64,000 nt of DNA from Rhabditoides inermis. Lineage: Eukaryota; Nematoda; Chromadorea; Rhabditida; Rhabditidae. Positions 22,023 to 33,703 of this stretch are shown here, in pieces (position 1 is the stretch's first letter; every line of letters begins with the position of its first letter). Under the pieces are notes generated by a model. It saw nothing but the letters and a program-made list of their open reading frames with translations. It was not told the DNA's origin and searched no databases. Location of the stretch: NCBI GenBank assembly GCA_963966185.1, contig CAWZYM010000123.1, positions 413,281 through 477,280 on the forward strand, written 5' to 3'. The position numbers and the translations under genes were made by a program.

Positions 22023-22765
22023 CCTGCAGACAGGTAAACAGGTAATCAAACAAGTATGAGCGCAAGCGCACTTAATAATCATTGATACATGCCAAGATAA
22101 CGGAACACAGAAAAACAGCTCTACGCCAGCACCTGGTGTTGAGCTACACTGCTACACAGAAAAAAGAAGAAACCATGTCTGCTGTCTGGCGAGCGGCCTT
22201 GAAAGACTCGCAGAAATAGCCATCTCATCTCGCGGAGGGAGAAGATGCGGCGAAATTCGATTATAACTCGCGAAGTAAATAGAACAAGGTTTGCGGGTGC
22301 TGGTTTTGTGTTACCCGAGAGTTGCCGGGCGAGAGAGAAGAGACAATAGTTGTGTTTGGTTTTCGGGGAAGTGATGAATGGGAATGATGGGAGAACGGGG
22401 CTCGGAGTGAGAGATAACTGCAGCGACACCACAACACGATAGGCGGTGCGGCAAAACAGAAAACAATAGAGGCTGGTTAGTGGCGGCACTTTCTAGCATT
22501 GATCGAACTGGGAAAGAATAAAGACATAGTGAGAACTTGACATAATGGATACGTTAAACGAGATGAATGACAGTTGTTCATGCGGTCAGGATTGGCATTT
22601 GTCGCGAGAGAGAGAGAGAGAGAGAGAGAAAGAAAGAGAGAGAGACGAGTGAATGGGAGAAAACATCTCTACTGGCATCATGGAAACTCATGTGGCGAGA
22701 ATCGATACGGTGCTCAACGCGGCGGAAAATGATAGTGTGTGTGGCAAACCACAGGATGGGTAAAT

Positions 22766-22811
<46 letters not shown>

Positions 22812-24088
22812 GAGCGGCGCATATGGTGTTGAGAGTGGCAGTGAGAGCAAACGATGCCGCCGTCTCTCACTCGCAACTGTCTGTCTCTCAGGATGAGAGG
22901 GTCGCGAATGCAACACAATATGTGTGCCAAGACACATCACACACCCAAGAGGTCACATGCGATATGAATGGCTAATGAACGCATGTGGCATCGTGCAATT
23001 GACATCTCGAAAACGAGGAGAAGAGGCGGATGGGAGCTTTAGATATGGAGGTGCGCGTGCGTGGATTTGGAATCATCAATCATATGCGACATGTGGGCGC
23101 GCGTGGCGTACGATGCATTGAATGGCGGACTCGAACCGAACCAGAAATTCTATTATTACTACACAATAGCGGCAGTGAGATGCCCGCAGGCTGTGGATGA
23201 TTGTTGTTGTTCGCGCGCGAAACGAGGGGTGGGCGGAGCGTAGTGAGTGTTGCTGGGTCTCACGCGGAACGGACTGATTGAGATTATACCGTACCCGTAG
23301 TACACGTCAAAGTAGAATCAGCTGTTTTCTCTCGTGTTTTATTGATTTTTAGATTGATATTGTTGAATATTTATGTCTAGGATCATAACAGGGCACGTGG
23401 TCACGCGCTTACGCATCATTCCGCGCACCGAGCAGTTGTAAATCGGCCGAAATCCTCTTCATTGTTGTATGCGCTAGTGTTGTCGTTTTTATTGCCATTT
23501 ACGACGTTTCGTTCCCGTCTATACATCACATACGAATCCATACTGTCCACTTCCTATCGTCCATATCAGCATCTGTTGTTTATTCTCACTATCGTGTGTT
23601 GACAGCAGGCGACGCGGGCTAGCTGTCAGCCCTTTCTTCGACCCTGACCGTTCTCTCACCACGCTCTCACCACTCGTCCTCTCGCGATCGGCTCGCTTAG
23701 CTGCCTTGGCACTCTTGCATTTGGGTCACTGTGTAACCCCCAACTGCGTTCGGCCGCGGCCGCGCAACCGATATCCACTCCTATCTCCCCTTTCTCATTG
23801 CGTTTAGCATTTCGGTTTGTGATGCCTGTATTCGCGCTTTTTGTATATGCATTTTCTTTGTATGTGTTTGGCTGTGCAAACATGAATATAGCGAATCCAA
23901 AAGACGGATCGCTTGATTGATCGACGTTTGTAGATGAACTTTTCTTTTGGGCGTGTTGTATTTTATTGATTGCTTTCTATGCGAGTTTATTTGTTGCCGT
24001 TTTAATATGGATATCGCTGTATTGCTAGTTGATCGATTGAAGTACACATCGATTGCAGGGCTCGTCCCTCCGTCACACTCTCGGCACT
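22023..24088. other. Divergent intergenic region, DDAH and KDEL receptor
   Basis: About 2 kb separating two divergently oriented genes, so it should hold both promoters. It contains GA microsatellites (22606-22644, 22769-22810) and no supported coding region. GC content falls toward the right. Confidence 0.45.
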
Positions 24089-25664
24089 ATGAACATCTTC
24101 CGCATGGCGGCGGATGCGTCGCATCTGGTGAGCGAGAGAGGGAGAGTGAGAGGAAGAGAGAGAGAGAGAGACGTGTTCCCGTTTCTAGCTGGCCATCTTC
24201 ATCCTGCTGGCCAAGATCTGGAAGACGCGCAGCTGCGCCGGCATCTCGGCCCGCTCCCAGATCCTCTTCGCCATTGTATTCATCACCAGGTGGGGCAGAA
24301 GGAGAGAGTCAAGGTGTTGGCCACTAGACTGCGCTCAGTTGCTTCCAAAACGCACTACGCTTTCCAAATGCGTTCCGAGTGTAATTTAAAATCAGTTGAG
24401 AGTTTTGAACAGACTGACCTAATGAAGAGTGGGAAGTGGTGTTCTTTTTAAAAACCTTGTGCTTTGTATTGATTTATTGATTCATTACAGGTACCTGGAC
24501 CTGTTTGTCTACTACATCTCTTTCTACAACACGTTCATGAAGGTGAGTTACTTTGCTCGTATCTATCCTTTGAAGTTTCCATTACATAATAAACCCGAGT
24601 TCATAGAATTAACAATTTCAATTAATTCTTTCAGATTGTCTTCCTCGCCGGATCGATTGGCACGTGCTACCTGATGCTCGTCAAGTTCCGCCCTACCTAC
24701 GAGATGGTACGAGGGATACTGTACTTGGTGTACTGTAATTTAAACATTGCTATGAGGAGGAGGAGAAAGAGAATCTCCTAGGCGTCTGACACGTTCCGCG
24801 TGGAGCTGCTGCTGATCCCTGCCGCTGTGCTGGCCCTTCTCATCAACCACGAGTTCACCACCATGGAGATCCTCTGGACGTTCAGGTGCGCATTGTTTGT
24901 GATTCATGTGTTGATGATATCAGTGTTATAAACGAAGAGGGAAGCAACTTATTGCTGATTGGAATGCACTATTGCACGTATTCTTTGCTCGAAACGTAGA
25001 TTCATCAGAGTTTTGTTGGTGCTGTGGTCGCGTGCCATTTGTATTTTTTTCTTATGACTCTAATTAATTGAAGTAATTATCTCATTATCAATATCTCCTC
25101 ATTGTCTATCACATAATCGTTCGCATAGTCGTGGATCTCAATCATGATCGTGACATGTTGGAAACAAAATAATTTTTAAGGATTTAGAAGGTATTATAAA
25201 TGACAATATTGTACATGCTGGTCTCTGTCTGCGTGATACTGACTGTGCCTGCTTGCAGCATCTACCTGGAGGCGGTGGCGATCATGCCGCAGCTGTTCCT
25301 GCTGCAGTCTACGGGCAGCGCCGAGACCATCACCGCCCACTACCTCTTCGCTCTGGGCAGCTACCGCGGACTGTACATACTCAACTGGATCTACCGGTGC
25401 GTGCCACGCGCCAAGCGCTCGCTCTATTTCATTTCTATCTTATGTAATGTATTGTTTGTAGCTACTACACTGAGGGCTTCTGGGATCCGATTGCTCTGGT
25501 CGCTGGAATGGTTCAGGTGAGTGTACCGTAGCTTAGTCGGGTTACTGTACTTTGAATTACTTACTGATTATCGTATTGCCTAGACTGTCCTGTACGCTGA
25601 CTTTTTCTACCTCTACGTCACTCGCGTCGTGCAGAAGAACAAGGCTATGGAGCTGCCCATCTGA
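24089..25664 (+). CDS. erd-2: ER lumen protein-retaining (KDEL) receptor
   Basis: Seven-helix Golgi receptor that binds C-terminal KDEL/HDEL signals and returns escaped ER proteins by COPI transport. Exons: 24089-24127, 24189-24289, 24491-24542, 24635-24706, 24782-24885, 25259-25396, 25462-25516, 25584-25664; 213 residues against 212 in human KDELR1. Begins [13 protein letters not shown], then [43 protein letters not shown], a Gln-Leu-rich [16 protein letters not shown], and [16 protein letters not shown], all hallmark segments. The C-terminus ends in NKAMELPI with a Lys-rich tail fitting COPI recognition. Part of this gene is copied in inverted orientation near 32.3-33.1 kb. Confidence 0.96.
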
Positions 25665-25679
25665 GCGCCTTCGTGAGTG

Positions 25680-25745
25680 GTCCCCTCCCTCCGTGGGTGG
25701 TCCCCTTCCCCCGTCGGTGGTCCCCTTCCCCCGTCGGTGGTCCGT
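25680..25745. repeat. Short GC-rich tandem repeat in KDEL receptor 3' region
   Basis: About three copies of a 22-base unit reading GTCGGTGGTCCCCTTCCCCC with small changes. It lies just after the stop codon, probably in the 3' UTR. Confidence 0.8.
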
Positions 25746-26468
25746 TACTCCCACATTGTTACTTGTTCCCATCTGTCATAGCCTTCCCTTTCCCCCGTTT
25801 CCTTGTTGCGCTTTAAAAGCCAAAACTGTGTGGTGGTCGTGTGTTGGCCTTTTCATCCCCCATACCCTGTTCTGTGATGTGCCCTCTTTCTGTCGAAGTA
25901 GCGAGTTCCTTTGACACTGTCGTCGTTTGATTGTTTCGAAGTGATACACCGCACTCTCTGAATGGCCCTTGTCCCAACTGACCCGGGATATAATAAGTAA
26001 TCATGCATCATCCTATTTATTGTAGTTTGTGAAAAAGAAGTGTAATAAAGTTTGTGGTTCGGAATCATTGAGGGTTTACGTTTCGCGTTCTATTGATAGA
26101 GCACTTATGTGAGATCAAGATTTTGGACGTTGGACATGACGATTCGAGTAAACTTTGATCGTAATCGTTACTTGAGAAACAGTAAAGCTTGATGAGAAAT
26201 GTTACATGTTATTCAAAAATTTTGGTTTCATTTTGGACGATATTCAAGGAATCAAGACGCTTCTATTGACTAAACAGCTAGTTACTGAGCGATTATTACT
26301 GCATGCGGCAACAAGAGCGTTTTGTGCACACTGTCGCTTTCACTTTTCCGGAATGCACTTTTTCCCGAATCCACCGCGTCTCTTTCTCTCATCAATAGTC
26401 ACCGTCTCTACCGACTTTCAAGCGTATAAAAGGCGATTCACCAATAGCAGGTACACCAGTGAGTAGTC
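25746..26468. other. Intergenic between KDEL receptor and collagen
   Basis: It contains AATAAA at about 26042, a likely poly(A) signal for the KDEL receptor gene, and the collagen promoter at the right. No further gene is seen. Confidence 0.5.
26425..26431 (+). promoter_or_regulatory. TATA box of the collagen gene
   Basis: TATAAAA, 38 bases before the collagen ATG. Nematode collagen genes commonly have a TATA box close to the start. The short distance implies a very short 5' leader or trans-splicing. Confidence 0.65.
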
Positions 26469-27423
26469 ATGAGCTACTTTGTCGGTCTCGCCTCGGCGGG
26501 CTCTCTATGTGTCATCCTCGCATCGCTCGTCTCCGTCGCTGTCATCGTCAACGACATCCACAGCCTTCAGAATGAGGTCGAGCAGGGCATGCAGGAGTTC
26601 AAGGCAAGTGACGTCATCTGAAGCACCGGAAGTGACGTCATTTTTGTTTTAGGTTCTTGCCGACGACACGTGGGCTCGTCTGCTGCGCAACCACATGAAC
26701 CCCACTGGAGACTCGGCTGCTCCGCCCACCTTTGCCACCATCTTCGGAACCAGGAAGGGACGTCAGGCTGGCTACCCCGAGCAGTGCAACTGCGGACCCC
26801 AGTCGCGCGGATGCCCCGCCGGGCCCCCTGGACCTCCCGGACCTCCCGGAGACAGGGGACACGATGGACACAACGGAGACGACGGAAGGCCCGGAGCTCC
26901 CGGAATCGTTCTGGCTGTCACCCACGACATGCCCGGAGGATGCATCAAGTGCGAGGCTGGAGAGCCCGGAGAGCCCGGACCCGACGGAGAGGCGGGAAGG
27001 CCCGGACAGGACGGACGCCCCGGACAGCGCGGATTCCCCGGAGCCCCCGGAGGACGCGGCGAGAACGGACCCGCCGGAGACGCCGGACGCCCCGGACAGC
27101 CCGGACACAACGGAAACCCCGGACGCCCCGGAGCCCCCGGAACCGTTGCTACTCCTGGACACCCCGGACGTCCCGGACAGCCCGGACGCCCCGGACCCAA
27201 GGGACCCTCGGGCAACCCCGGAGAGAAGGGCAAGGAGGGAGAGGAGGGACGCGCCGGATTCCCGGGCCGCGACGGAAAGCCGGGACCTGCCGGTCAGCCG
27301 GGCCAGCCGGGAGAGCCGGGCAAGGACGGAGCGCAGGGCAGCGACGCGGAGTACTGCCCCTGCCCCGGACGGGACTCGTTCCGCCACAGACAGGCCAAGG
27401 CCAGGCGCGCCCGCACCCACTAG
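26469..27423 (+). CDS. Cuticle collagen
   Basis: Structural collagen of the nematode cuticle, secreted by hypodermis. Exons 26469-26603 and 26653-27423, 301 residues. The N-terminal part has a hydrophobic segment (LASAGSLCVILASLVSVAVI) and an EVEQGMQEFK helix. After a basic GTRKGRQ site comes a CNCGPQSRGCPAG cysteine cluster, then Gly-X-Y blocks interrupted by a short non-collagen piece with Cys (GGCIKCEAGE), a long Gly-X-Y region rich in GRPG, and a C-terminal CPCPGRDSF cluster. Arrangement is that of the nematode cuticle collagen family (col/rol/dpy type). The 49-base intron starts GCAAGT and ends TTTTAG, a GC-AG intron; using the nearby GT would break the frame. Confidence 0.95.
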
Positions 27424-28215
27424 ACTGCCCCCGAGCAAGTGTGAACACGATAAACCAGCTGCATTCCATTTGTATGTTTGTGATTGTTATTTTATATCGT
27501 ACTCGAGCTTCGTCGATTTGGTGGCAAACGTCACCGTGGAAGCCACGGCGAGTCGAACGTTGAAATAGGATTAGAAACGGTGTAAGAATGCTGGCAAAAC
27601 ATCCTGCTCGGGGCGGGAGTCGAACCCGCGAGCGTGACGGCAGAAGGCCGACGCGCTATCCACTACACCAAGAGTGCTAGTTGCGGCGTGAGGCAAGTGC
27701 GCGACAATGTTCCCGCCGGGCGAGAGCAGCGAGTAGGGAGCAAGTATCGCAGTGTATGCAGAACACAATTATAACTTCATAGGAAAAAAACATTGCATGT
27801 GCAACATATGAGAATAAATCAATGAGAATAAATCAATGAGAATAAATCATCAAACAACCACTCAGACCCTTTTCAACAAAGACACCAGGTAAGTTTACTT
27901 GGTAAACGAGGCAAAAACAACAGGTAAGTTTACTTGATGAAGGTTTTCTCGGAAAGTAGAGCGGCTTCAGATCGTCGTTGTTGTTCAGTGCATGACGACG
28001 ATCCTAAAAACGTTTCACTACAATTAACTTTTTTTCAAATTCGGTTTTCTCTCTCTCTCTCTTTCTCTCTCTCTCACCCTCTCTCTCTATCTCTATCTCT
28101 CATTCGTTCGGCGTTCCTTTTTCAATCGACTCACCTTCCGAATGAAGTGTGTGCCGATTGCAGGTTCGGCCGAAGTAACCTATAATGGTCATAACACGCT
28201 ATAATGGTCATAACA
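27424..28215. other. Intergenic downstream of collagen
   Basis: It contains the tRNA-like sequence on the minus strand at 27605-27679, a triplicated AATGAGAATAAATC motif (27808-27850), and a CT-rich run at 28050-28100. No coding region is supported. Confidence 0.45.
27605..27679 (-). pseudogene. tRNA-like sequence (tRNA pseudogene or SINE head)
   Basis: Minus strand reads TTGGTGTAGTGGATAGCGC (D-arm/box A) and GCGGGTTCGACTCCCGC, a perfect T-arm with box B. The acceptor stem does not pair and the anticodon arm GTCGG/CCGTC encloses a loop whose position 33 is not U, so it is not a working tRNA. It resembles Gly/Glu/Arg-type tRNAs in the D-arm. Confidence 0.6.
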
Positions 28216-28660
28216 CACAGAAAACTCAGTTCATTTCGACTAGGAACGAGATAGATGACGCAAATTAGGTACAGACACACTCACTGAGTGTGTATGCAAC
28301 TAATAACGGACGCAAAATTGAAGAAAACACGATGCGTGAAGAACTATGATTGAAAAATGACCGAGGTGCGCGCGCGAAATCGCAGAAAAAGCGGTTCATT
28401 TCGTCTGAGAAAGAAAGCGAGGGCGCAAATAGAGTACAGACACACTCAGTGAGTATGTCTCGATCGATTAACGGACGAAAAATTGAAGAAAATAGAATAC
28501 GTGAAGAAAGGTAATGAGACAATGACCGAGGCGAATTCGCGAAATTTCAGAAAAAGTTGTTCATTTCGGCGAGAAACGAGAAACAAGGCACAACTTGGGC
28601 ATAGAAACACTCATTAGGTATGTGCGCATCCATTAACGGACGAAAATTCATTAATTATAT
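28216..28660. repeat. Three diverged copies of a ~170-bp tandem repeat
   Basis: Recurring landmarks in order: RTACAGACACACTCA, TAACGGACG, AAAATTGAAGAAAA, AATGACCGAGG, GCGAAATYGCAGAAAAAG, GTTCATTTCG. They appear near 28270, 28432 and (weaker) 28600. No coding potential is seen. Confidence 0.65.
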
Positions 28661-28774
28661 TATAAAAACAACATTTGTATTGAATAAACTATAAAAAACA
28701 GCAAACTACGAGTTTTCCCGCCAAAATTTGAATTCAAACGAATTCAAATCTCAGAATCTGACTTGACTCCGCCC

Positions 28775-29822
28775 ACTCTCATTTTCACACCGCTTTCGAC
28801 CAGGCGCATTATCTTGCAGCGCCATTCCGCTACAGTAACCCACTATTTTTTACTAGGGCACACAAATTGTTTAATAGAGCAACTTTCCAATAATATTTTT
28901 AACGTGTTCTTTCTAGAGTAAATGTGAGATGACTAGGAGGAAGAGCATGATGTCGAAGATGAGAGGGAAAAGAGGATGCATATGAGATATGTCAAAACGT
29001 CGGGTGACGTCACTGCTCTTCTTCATCCTCGTTCTTCATGTCGCCGTCCATCGAAACCATCACGATTCACGATTCGAATATTGTCACCATGACTCGTCAA
29101 GGACCTTGTCGCACAGGCAGCTGTCGTCGTGTTTCGCGTCTTCTTCTCCGGACATTTAGGTTTCGTGGAGCACGGCGGATTATCCGCGGAACACCCAATA
29201 CTCGTGGTTTACTAAGCGAACCAGGCTCTCTCTTTTCTAAAACGCCCTCCGCGTCTCTGACCGAAAGTGATGCGTACTTTCTGGTCGCGAAAGAAAAAGT
29301 GAGGGTGGGGAAATTTTGCTTGCAGAAATGCATGAATGGTGTGTTGATGAATGGTGTGCATGAAAAGCCAACGCGGTGTGTTCGGTTCCGTCATGAACGT
29401 GGAAGAATCAAGAATAGGAGAATATGGATCTTGCTGATGCTGCTCGTCCTGACTCTCCCGAACATTTCACATGTCGGGAGAAAAGGACACAGAACACTAC
29501 TGATTGTGAGACGGAAAAGAAACGTGGTGACGATGATTGTGGTGCTAGTCGACGGCGACATACATGAAGAACGAAGATGAGGATGAAGAGGAGTAGTGAC
29601 GTCCCCCGTCATTATGACCTTCTCTTCCTCTCATTCACTGCATTTACTCGAGATAAAATACAAGTATACACATATTATTGGAATGTTGCTCCATTGTACA
29701 ATTTGTGCGCCCTAATAATAAAATAGTACGAAATCCCAATTCCTAACAATGGAATTTACCGGATTACGGTAGCGGAATGGCGCTGCAAGATAATGCGCCT
29801 CTTTCGACCCGCCGTGAAGCGC
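28775..29822. repeat. Large inverted repeat (foldback structure)
   Basis: The left arm, about 28795-29100, and the right arm, about 29490-29820 (inverted), are alignable over roughly 300 bases with indels. Shared blocks include GGCGCATTATCTTGCAGCGCC, CATTCCGCTAC, GAGCAACWTTCCAATAATAT, GTGACGTCACTRCTC and TTCATGTYGCCGTC. The spacer of about 390 bases holds an open frame (plus 29038-29580) without family features. It could be a non-autonomous foldback transposon or an inverted duplication. Confidence 0.65.
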
Positions 29823-29925
29823 GGTCCCACTAAAAGACAGAAGTAGGGGTTCAGTTTCTACAACACTCACCCCCACAGAGTGAAGAAGGCAGGTCCCGGC
29901 GACAGCAATGATGTGGTTGAGAGAA
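29815..29925 (-). pseudogene. Fragment of the pseudo-PTP/MSP gene, inverted
   Basis: The minus strand matches plus 34445-34545 closely over about 100 bases, covering the end of exon 4 (GTCLLHSVG), its GTGAGTGTTG donor, the whole short intron (TGAACCCCTACTT) and the following acceptor. It ends at the boundary of the large inverted repeat. It is too small to function. Confidence 0.65.
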
Positions 29926-30503
29926 AGGGTGAGAAGTGAGAAGGGTTGTGTGGCGCACAAGGATTATGAAAGAAATTTTTTTGCAGATTTTCTAGAGAGG
30001 GAGAGAGAGAGAGGGAGAGAGAAAAGTAACCTGCCTGAGAAAATGTTTTAGTGAGTCCCCGTTTTTTTGTGTCTCGACTGAACTTGAAGAGACAGTAGCC
30101 ATTTCTGAAGATTCTGGTCGGTACAGGTGACAGGTAATCGTGATCAAAAACGAAATCGAACGTAAGAACGACATTGCTGCGTTCATTAGAAACCATCATC
30201 GACATCGATTCTCGCTGAGCGAAGAAATTAGGTCCCACAAAGTTCCTAAATAGGATTAAAGAATACATTATCATATCTCTATCTAGATTATCTGCGTATC
30301 TCACTCCTGCACACTCGCTTGCTGCGAGCTGCGAGTCGTGAAATTTGCATATCTCGAATGCGCGGTCGCGCTGTGCGCGGCGAGGAAATGACCGATGAGC
30401 GGCAGAGATCGAACAGGCTCCTTTCTCGTCATTGCATCTCGCATACCCCACATCTGGAGGTATCTCTTGCCTCAATCTCTAATCTCAATTCCACCTTCCA
30501 GAT

Positions 30504-31116
30504 ATGGCTAAAAAGGCGGCAGAGAAATCACATTCGAAGGAGAAGAAGGTGGGGCAGAAAGCAAAGGTCGTTTGGTCATACATTGGTCATGTTCCGTATA
30601 GAAGATGTCCATGGAGCCGAAGAAGAAGGACGGCAGGGGAGGGGAGGTGAGCAAGGACGCCGAGAAGGCTATCGCCATGTTCGTGGAGAACATCACGCAG
30701 CTGGGCGCGGCCGGCGTCAAACAGCAGTTCGACAACTTGAAGAACTACGAGCCCAAGTCCCGCAACACATACGCGTTCAAGGTAAGACGCAAGTGGTGAT
30801 CGGCCCTGTAGTCGGCTTTGCGCAGGCGAATCCCACCAACAACCGGTACGCGGACGTGGCGTGTCTAGATGATACGCGAGTGGTGCTCAAGGACGTCAGG
30901 AACGACTACATACACGCCAACTGGGTCAAGAGAGATGACGCGCGCACTTTCATCGCCGCACAGGTACGACTGTATCGATTAGGTATACAGTAAGATACAG
31001 TAAACCTTGCAGGGACCTCTGGACAAGACGATCGAGGACTTTTGGACAATGTGTTTCCAGGAGAACGCTTCGGCTGTCATCATGCTCTGCCAGACGACCG
31101 AGGAGGGTGAGAAAAG

Positions 31117-31195
<79 letters not shown>

Positions 31196-31922
31196 GTTAC
31201 TATCCAGGCAAGGACAAGTGCGCACAGTACTGGCCGATCGAATCCGGCGGATACAAGACATATGGCAAGATGTTTGTCAACAACAAGAAGATGGAGTGCG
31301 ACGAGAAGTTCAACATCTACACCATCGAGTTGCTGCCCGAAGGCTGCTCCAACTCCAACATTGTCAAGGTACAGTAGGCTACCGTACTCCGTGTGGCTAT
31401 CGTATACTCAGCTATTCCAATTGACGTCATGGGCTGATCGCGGCACTCCTCTGTCGGCGCGCACTGTGCTGAGACTCCTCCGCGCATCTACCTCGGCCGA
31501 CAAACTCAACAGCGGGCCTGTGGGATACTGTAGCCGTTACGGGTTACTGTAAGCCTATTCCAGATTGTGTGTCACTGCTCAGCCGGTGTCTCGCGCACTT
31601 GCGTGTTCATCTCGATCTCTTGGATCATAGACACTCTCTTCCGCGAGGTTGGCAGAAGACCTGTAGCTTCAACTCTGGTTTAGAACACTACGCCGTGCAC
31701 TGCGGAGCTGTTCAAGTCGCTGCGGCGTCAGCGTCTATGCGCCATCCAGACTGCCGCGCAGTGGCTCTTTGTCCACACTACCGTGCTCGACTATGTGAAC
31801 GTGAGGCGATCAAAACACGTCAAGCGATCATGAATCAATGTTTGCAGATCAAGCTGCCGAAGCACGGCGAGGCGATCAAGAAGTTTAAGGAGGACGCGAT
31901 GGCGCTCAACCTGCACGCGTAA
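30504..31922 (+). CDS. Non-receptor protein tyrosine phosphatase
   Basis: Single PTP catalytic domain with a short Lys-rich tail, as in the expanded nematode PTP families. Exons: 30504-30566, 30602-30781, 30826-30963, 31013-31106, 31208-31368, 31412-31519, 31564-31647, 31684-31800, 31848-31922; about 339 residues. Motifs: N-D-Y-I-H-A-N-W-V; FIAAQGPL and TIEDFWTMCFQ; CAQYWPIESG; a WPD-loop variant SWADRGTP that keeps the Asp; the P-loop VCHCSAGVSRTC with catalytic Cys and Arg; and AIQTAAQWLF as the Q-loop. The third Gly-equivalent of HCSAGxG is Ser. Catalytic residues are all present, so activity is expected. Exon 1 and its 35-base intron are less sure; without them the protein starts at the Met at 30605. 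A (GT)n(GA)n run fills the intron at 31118-31193. Confidence 0.88.
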
Positions 31923-32120
31923 TCTCCCCACTCACACATAGAATCGTTTAAATATTTTGAATTGTACAACATATTACGGTGCGAAAAGGGAGGTGGGGGT
32001 GAGAGGTGGTGGTGACTGCGCCTCCCAGATGACGAGCAAGTCACGTGAACGCCCTTTTTCCGCCGAACACCAGCGCTTCCAGCTGCAACAGCCACTGTCC
32101 GAATGAGAGCGGTTGATACA
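31923..32120. other. PTP 3' region
   Basis: Convergent with the minus-strand fragment described next. No separate feature is seen. Confidence 0.35.
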
Positions 32121-33095
32121 GTCACTCACCGAGCTGTCGGTCCTCCGCTCCCCTGTGCAGGTCTTTGAGAAGTCGTCCCAGGTCGAGCCGAGTCAGTCGC
32201 GGTTGCGCACAAACGTCAGCTCCTCCTGCAATTGATTCCATCAGTCCCACTACGCTCTTTCCTCTCCCCCTATCTAGCCCACCTTGATGTTGATGTAGTC
32301 GCTGGAATGTAGTACTCGCTGGCGGTTGAGTATGTACAGTCCGCGGTAGCTGCCCAGAGCGAAGAGGTAGTGGGCGGTGATGGTCTCGGCGCTGCCCGTA
32401 GACTGCAGCAGGAACAGCTGCGGCATGATCGCCACCGCCTCCAGGTAGATGCTGCAACACAGTCACAGTCAGTATCACAGAGACAGACATCCACATGTAT
32501 AATATTGTCATTTATAATACATTCTGAATCCTTAAAAAATCATTACGTTTCCAACAAGTCACGATCATGATTGCGCTTGCGAATTGCGATTCCATTCCCA
32601 TCAAACACTTTATTCTACACACAAAAAATCACTACATTTGTCGGTGCAAAAATACGGGTAATAAAAAAGGCAATGAAATAGAGAATGGATTGGAGACTTC
32701 ATGAAATAGACGAATGCCAGGCGATCGAAGAAACAGCAAAAAGCCTAATGAATTCACGTTTCGAGTCAAGAATACATGCAACCGTTCAAAACACCAAAGG
32801 CACTCGAATCATCAACACACAAACAAGACGACAATGCGCACCTGAACGTCCAGAGGATCTCCATGGTGGTGAACTCGTGGTTGATGAGAAGGGCCAGCAC
32901 AGCGGCGGGAATCAGCAGCAGCTCCACGCGGAACGTGTCAGACGCCTAGGAGATTCTCTTTCTCCTCCTCCTCATAGCAATATTCAAATTACAGTACACC
33001 AAGTACAGTATCCCTCGTACCATCTCGTAGGTGGGGCGGAACTTGACGAGCATCAGGTAGCACGTGCCAATCGATCCGGCGAGGAAGACGAGCTG
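32060..33095 (-). pseudogene. Inverted partial copy of the KDEL receptor gene fused to other sequence
   Basis: Minus strand carries exons 4, 5 and most of 6 of the KDEL receptor with their introns: [20 protein letters not shown] at about 33090-33020, [20 protein letters not shown] at about 32945-32845, and [20 protein letters not shown] to LYILN at about 32451-32337. Even intron text (GGATACTGTACTTGGTGTACTGTAAT, partly quoted; GGAGGAGGAGAAAGAGAATC) is kept. Exons 1-3 and 7-8 are missing. After YILN it runs into unrelated sequence reading [15 protein letters not shown], then a second stretch (about 32235-32125) and a possible terminal exon ending FGGKRAFT. The unrelated part may be a remnant of another gene. 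No start or anchor is present, so a functional receptor is not possible. Confidence 0.8.
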
Positions 33096-33703
33096 AATGG
33101 AGATTTTACAGACATTGAAATTTTGCAATTGTGCATTCTATGAAATCGGGATCACAATGTAATGCACCTCAAACCACAGCAACCGATTACTCAATAAACC
33201 AATACAACCACGTCATCAATACATCAATATCACACCAGAACAAGATCATTCAACCACACACAATCATCCATGTTACTTCCACCGCAACCACGACCCGAGT
33301 GGAACTGATTATCCCGGATGAAAGCCAGGGCGGCTACCGTAATGTCGATTATCAGTGGGTCACTTATACTAAAATAATGTCAATGGGGCGTGGTGATGGT
33401 AATAAACGGGACATTCTCCTTTCCCGGGTAGAACAACAAGGCATCAAAACAACAACAGAACAAACGGCTCTCTCTCTCACCCTTACCCACGTTTTTCCTC
33501 GGAACACGAATTAAAAAAACGTACAGATCAAAATACACTAGCAAATTTGATAGGGAAATTGCACTCATTAGCCTAAGAAATTAACGAGGGTGGAATAGGA
33601 AATCGAGAGTAATTTTTCTCATTAGCATGCGTAAGAGAGGTACAAAAAGAGCAAGCTGGGCGCATACGGCACATCACAACGAAGTGAAACCTACACTGAC
33701 CCC
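33096..33703. other. Spacer before the pseudo-PTP/MSP gene
   Basis: A CAA/ATCA-rich stretch without supported genes; presumed promoter of the next gene. No clear TATA box is seen. Confidence 0.4.

Noticed and set aside
26638..27568. Long open frames of 240-300 codons in other frames across the collagen
   Set aside because: They are shadows of a GC-rich Gly-X-Y coding region; the true frame has cuticle collagen cysteines and a signal-type N-terminus.
27605..27679. Functional tRNA gene
   Set aside because: The T-arm is perfect but the acceptor stem and anticodon loop fail.
29038..29580. A 180-residue protein-coding gene
   Set aside because: It spans the spacer and one arm of the inverted repeat, has no splice context or motif, and an equally long frame appears on the opposite strand.
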